36,625 bases of DNA from Legionella qingyii (GTDB lineage: Bacteria; Pseudomonadota; Gammaproteobacteria; Legionellales; Legionellaceae), in the NCBI RefSeq assembly GCF_003184185.1, contig NZ_QHJG01000011.1:1-36625 (forward strand), in the 5' to 3' direction. The position numbers were made by a program, and so were the translations under genes. The notes under the pieces are model-generated. The model ran no database searches, was not told where the DNA came from, and worked only from the letters and a program-made list of their open reading frames with translations. Of this stretch, positions 34,971-36,625 are shown one piece after another (the first letter of the stretch is position 1; each line of letters opens with the position of its first letter).

Positions 34971-35660
34971 ATGTTAAATCACCTTTTAGAACTACGACGG
35001 CGTGGATTACAAACCCTCATTTGGTTTGGCTGCTTATTTTTCATTTTCTTTTTCCTCGCGAATGATTTGTACCAAGCGCTGGTTAATCCACTACTTCATA
35101 CACTTTCAGCTCAAGAAGGTTTAATTGCTACCCATGTGACATCTCCCATATTTACCCCACTTAAACTTGCTGCTGATGCGGCCATGTTACTGAGCGCTCC
35201 CTTTACTTTGTTTCAAATTTGGCGTTTTATCAGTCCCGGCCTTTATCAAAGAGAACAAACTACGCTACGTATTGCCCTAATTTTTAGTCTTCTACTGTTT
35301 CTTGCAGGAGCTTTGTTTTGCTTTTATCTGGTTTTGCCATTCATGTTTCATTTTTTTGCACATGCCTTACCTAAGGGAGTGCGTTATATGCCTGACATGG
35401 CATATGCTCTGGATTTTATCACCAGAATGCTGATGATCTTCGGATTTTGCTTCCAGATACCCTTACTTTGTTTTGTCCTGGTGCGCTTAAAAATTATTGA
35501 GGTAATCACCTTAAAAAAAATCAGACCTTATGTCATTGTTGGCGCTTTTATCGTTGGCATGCTCCTGACTCCACCCGATGTTTTTTCGCAAATCATGCTC
35601 GCGCTACCCCTCTGCATTCTTTATGAAATAGGAATTATTTTAGCCATTTATTTTGTTTAA
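34971..35660 (+). CDS. tatC: Sec-independent protein translocase subunit TatC
   Basis: Receptor subunit for twin-arginine signal peptides, 229 aa with six membrane helices. Diagnostic are HLLELRRRGLQTLIW at the N-terminus, FTPLKLAADAAMLLSAPF, FISPGLYQREQ, a periplasmic loop with MPDMAYALDFITRM, FGFCFQIPLLCFVLVRL and GMLLTPPDVFSQIMLALPL. The conserved glutamate equivalent to E. coli Glu103 falls in the cytosolic YQREQ segment. It is separated from tatA/tatB by about 15 kb. The Shine-Dalgarno sequence is weak; no better in-frame start is seen. Confidence 0.95.
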   Translation: MLNHLLELRRRGLQTLIWFGCLFFIFFFLANDLYQALVNPLLHTLSAQEGLIATHVTSPIFTPLKLAADAAMLLSAPFTLFQIWRFISPGLYQREQTTLRIALIFSLLLFLAGALFCFYLVLPFMFHFFAHALPKGVRYMPDMAYALDFITRMLMIFGFCFQIPLLCFVLVRLKIIEVITLKKIRPYVIVGAFIVGMLLTPPDVFSQIMLALPLCILYEIGIILAIYFV

Positions 35661-35696
35661 ATCTTTATGGCTTTATTTTAAACATATTAAGATTTT

Positions 35697-35729
35697 CTTA
35701 ATAATCAGTTAATAAATACGCCCTATAAT
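35697..35729 (+). promoter_or_regulatory. PmrA-like box and -10 element of the coiled-coil gene
   Basis: CTTAAT (35697-35702) and GTTAAT (35708-35713) are direct half-sites 11 bases apart, one helical turn, matching the cTTAAT-N5-cTTAAT layout of PmrA sites that control Dot/Icm effectors in Legionella. A perfect TATAAT follows at 35724-35729. The second half-site therefore sits near the -35 position, where an activator would contact RNA polymerase. No good -35 hexamer is present, as expected for an activated promoter. TATAAT is 36 bases before the ATG. Confidence 0.6.
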
Positions 35730-35765
35730 GCACCCGATTTAATCATTTAGATGTGAGATGTAAGA

Positions 35766-36625
35766 ATGAACAGTAAAGAAGAACTAAGCCGTCAACATGA
35801 AGATACGCAAAAGCAAATTGACGAACAAAAAGAAAAAAGTTTGCAATTACAGCAACTAAAAACTGAAATGCAAAAAGCTGTAGAAACAATTAATCAAGAA
35901 AATAAGGCAATCATAGAACATAAAGTACCTGCTGCTTTCAATGAAGCTAAAGTTAAATTTCAACCAGTAGAAAATTTAAATACGGAAAAAAAACAAGACG
36001 TATTAGATTATATTCAAAAACTACTAACCGACCTAAGCGAGAAAAAGCAACACAGTGAAAAACTCCATGAGAATACAAAGAAGAGAAATGAGTTATTGGA
36101 ACAAGTGCACGAGCATCTAAAGAAGGGTTATAACAAAAAGACACTTACAGATCTTACTAATAAATCAGGTATTGTAAGTATCAAAAATACTGACAACACT
36201 GGATTTGCCTTATTACTGGAACTACTTGGAGAGCCTCCTAGCAAATACACTTGGACCTTGGACTCAACAGATAGAGATAACTTACTAAAAGTTGTTCCCC
36301 AAAAAATTGAAGCATTAGCTTTTACTCTTGCAGTAGACGAACAAACTAAAAAAGAAATGGCCAGTGGTTTAAAAGCATTGGAACAAATTCAAACAAAATT
36401 GGTTAACAACTATGATGAACACGATAAACTTTCTGTGGAAATTGTGCAACTGGAGGAACAGATAAGTCAGATAGAAACGGTTACAGTTAAAGAACTGACA
36501 GCTCAAGCAGAAGATCTGGAGCGACAAATTAAAGAGCTTGAACAGCAAGAGCAAGAAAAACGAGAACGAGAACGACGCGAAGAAGAGAAACGAGAACAAG
36601 AGAAAGAACAACGGGAACGAGAACG
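35766..36625 (+). CDS. Coiled-coil protein, 5' part (runs off the window); candidate Dot/Icm effector
   Basis: ATG 35766 opens a frame of 286 codons that is still open at the window end. The protein begins MNSKEELSRQHEDTQKQIDE. It has three parts: an N-terminal coiled coil (about 1-125, Lys/Glu/Gln-rich), a more globular block (about 125-205) with SGIVSIKNTDN, GFALLLELLGEPPSKYTWTL and VVPQKIEALAFTLAV, and a second long coiled coil ending in a run of Glu/Arg/Lys/Gln. There is no signal peptide or membrane segment. The architecture recalls Legionella coiled-coil effectors such as LidA, but no specific similarity is claimed. A PmrA-like box lies upstream. Confidence 0.75.
   Translation, partial: MNSKEELSRQHEDTQKQIDEQKEKSLQLQQLKTEMQKAVETINQENKAIIEHKVPAAFNEAKVKFQPVENLNTEKKQDVLDYIQKLLTDLSEKKQHSEKLHENTKKRNELLEQVHEHLKKGYNKKTLTDLTNKSGIVSIKNTDNTGFALLLELLGEPPSKYTWTLDSTDRDNLLKVVPQKIEALAFTLAVDEQTKKEMASGLKALEQIQTKLVNNYDEHDKLSVEIVQLEEQISQIETVTVKELTAQAEDLERQIKELEQQEQEKRERERREEEKREQEKEQRERE

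Noticed and set aside
36369..36611. Minus-strand Phe/Leu/Ser-rich frame
   Set aside because: It is the antisense of the Glu/Lys/Arg-rich coiled coil, a common artefact of GAA/AAA-rich sequence.
1..36625. CRISPR arrays, tRNA or rRNA genes, complete insertion sequences
   Set aside because: Looked for by eye. No regular repeat-spacer series, no cloverleaf-like sequences next to CCA ends, no rRNA blocks and no transposase ORF were recognised. A tRNAscan-SE and Infernal run would be decisive.

Overview
The window looks like part of the chromosome of a Legionella species or close relative. By eye it is about 40% GC, and it mixes gammaproteobacterial housekeeping genes with lineage-restricted ORFs of the kind seen in Dot/Icm effector repertoires. 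The species call is inference from gene content and motifs remembered from the genus; no database search was run.

Layout. 1-847: a decayed minus-strand gene and the promoter of mnmG. 848-5135: mnmG-rsmG-parA-parB, the cluster usually found near the replication origin. 5136-6464: two small genes of unknown function and AT-rich spacers with strong inverted repeats. 6465-12616 (minus): a respiratory block, with a four-heme cytochrome c followed by caa3-type oxidase genes coxB (with a fused heme c domain), coxA, ctaG and coxC. 12747-16006: an accessory stretch with a LysE-type exporter, a DUF1841 gene, a HAD-like protein, a frameshifted copy of the DUF1841 3' end, and an XRE regulator/DUF2975 membrane-protein pair. 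16268-19696: ubiE-ubiJ-ubiB-tatA-tatB, linking ubiquinone synthesis and Tat export. 19700-22140: an accessory island with a Legionella-type acidic protein, a broken cytochrome P450 and a PARG-like protein. 22141-26207 (minus): GNAT acetyltransferase, MsrB-MsrA fusion, MltB-type transglycosylase and a di-heme peroxidase-like cytochrome. 26452-34302 (minus): rsmA, a TraI_2/HD-like protein, apaH, and a TolC-MacA-LolD/MacB-type tripartite export system; from the TraI_2-like gene to the permease all neighbours overlap by a few bases. 34495-36625: panD, tatC, and the 5' part of a coiled-coil protein gene behind a PmrA-like box.

How the genes work together. The quinone genes and the oxidase block serve aerobic respiration. 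The four-heme cytochrome probably feeds electrons towards the oxidase. tatA/tatB and the distant tatC together make one translocase. The apaH-tolC-macAB genes look co-translated.

Best leads: (1) the PARG-like protein, with one glycine of its signature changed; (2) the coiled-coil gene with a two-half-site PmrA-like box placed properly against a TATAAT; (3) a TraI_2-like chromosomal protein whose HD metal-binding residues are replaced; (4) the HAD-like gene bracketed by an intact and a decayed copy of the DUF1841 3' end; (5) a REP palindrome in the 5' part of the TolC-like ORF; (6) a P450 remnant with two frameshifts. All identifications are by reading the sequence only.
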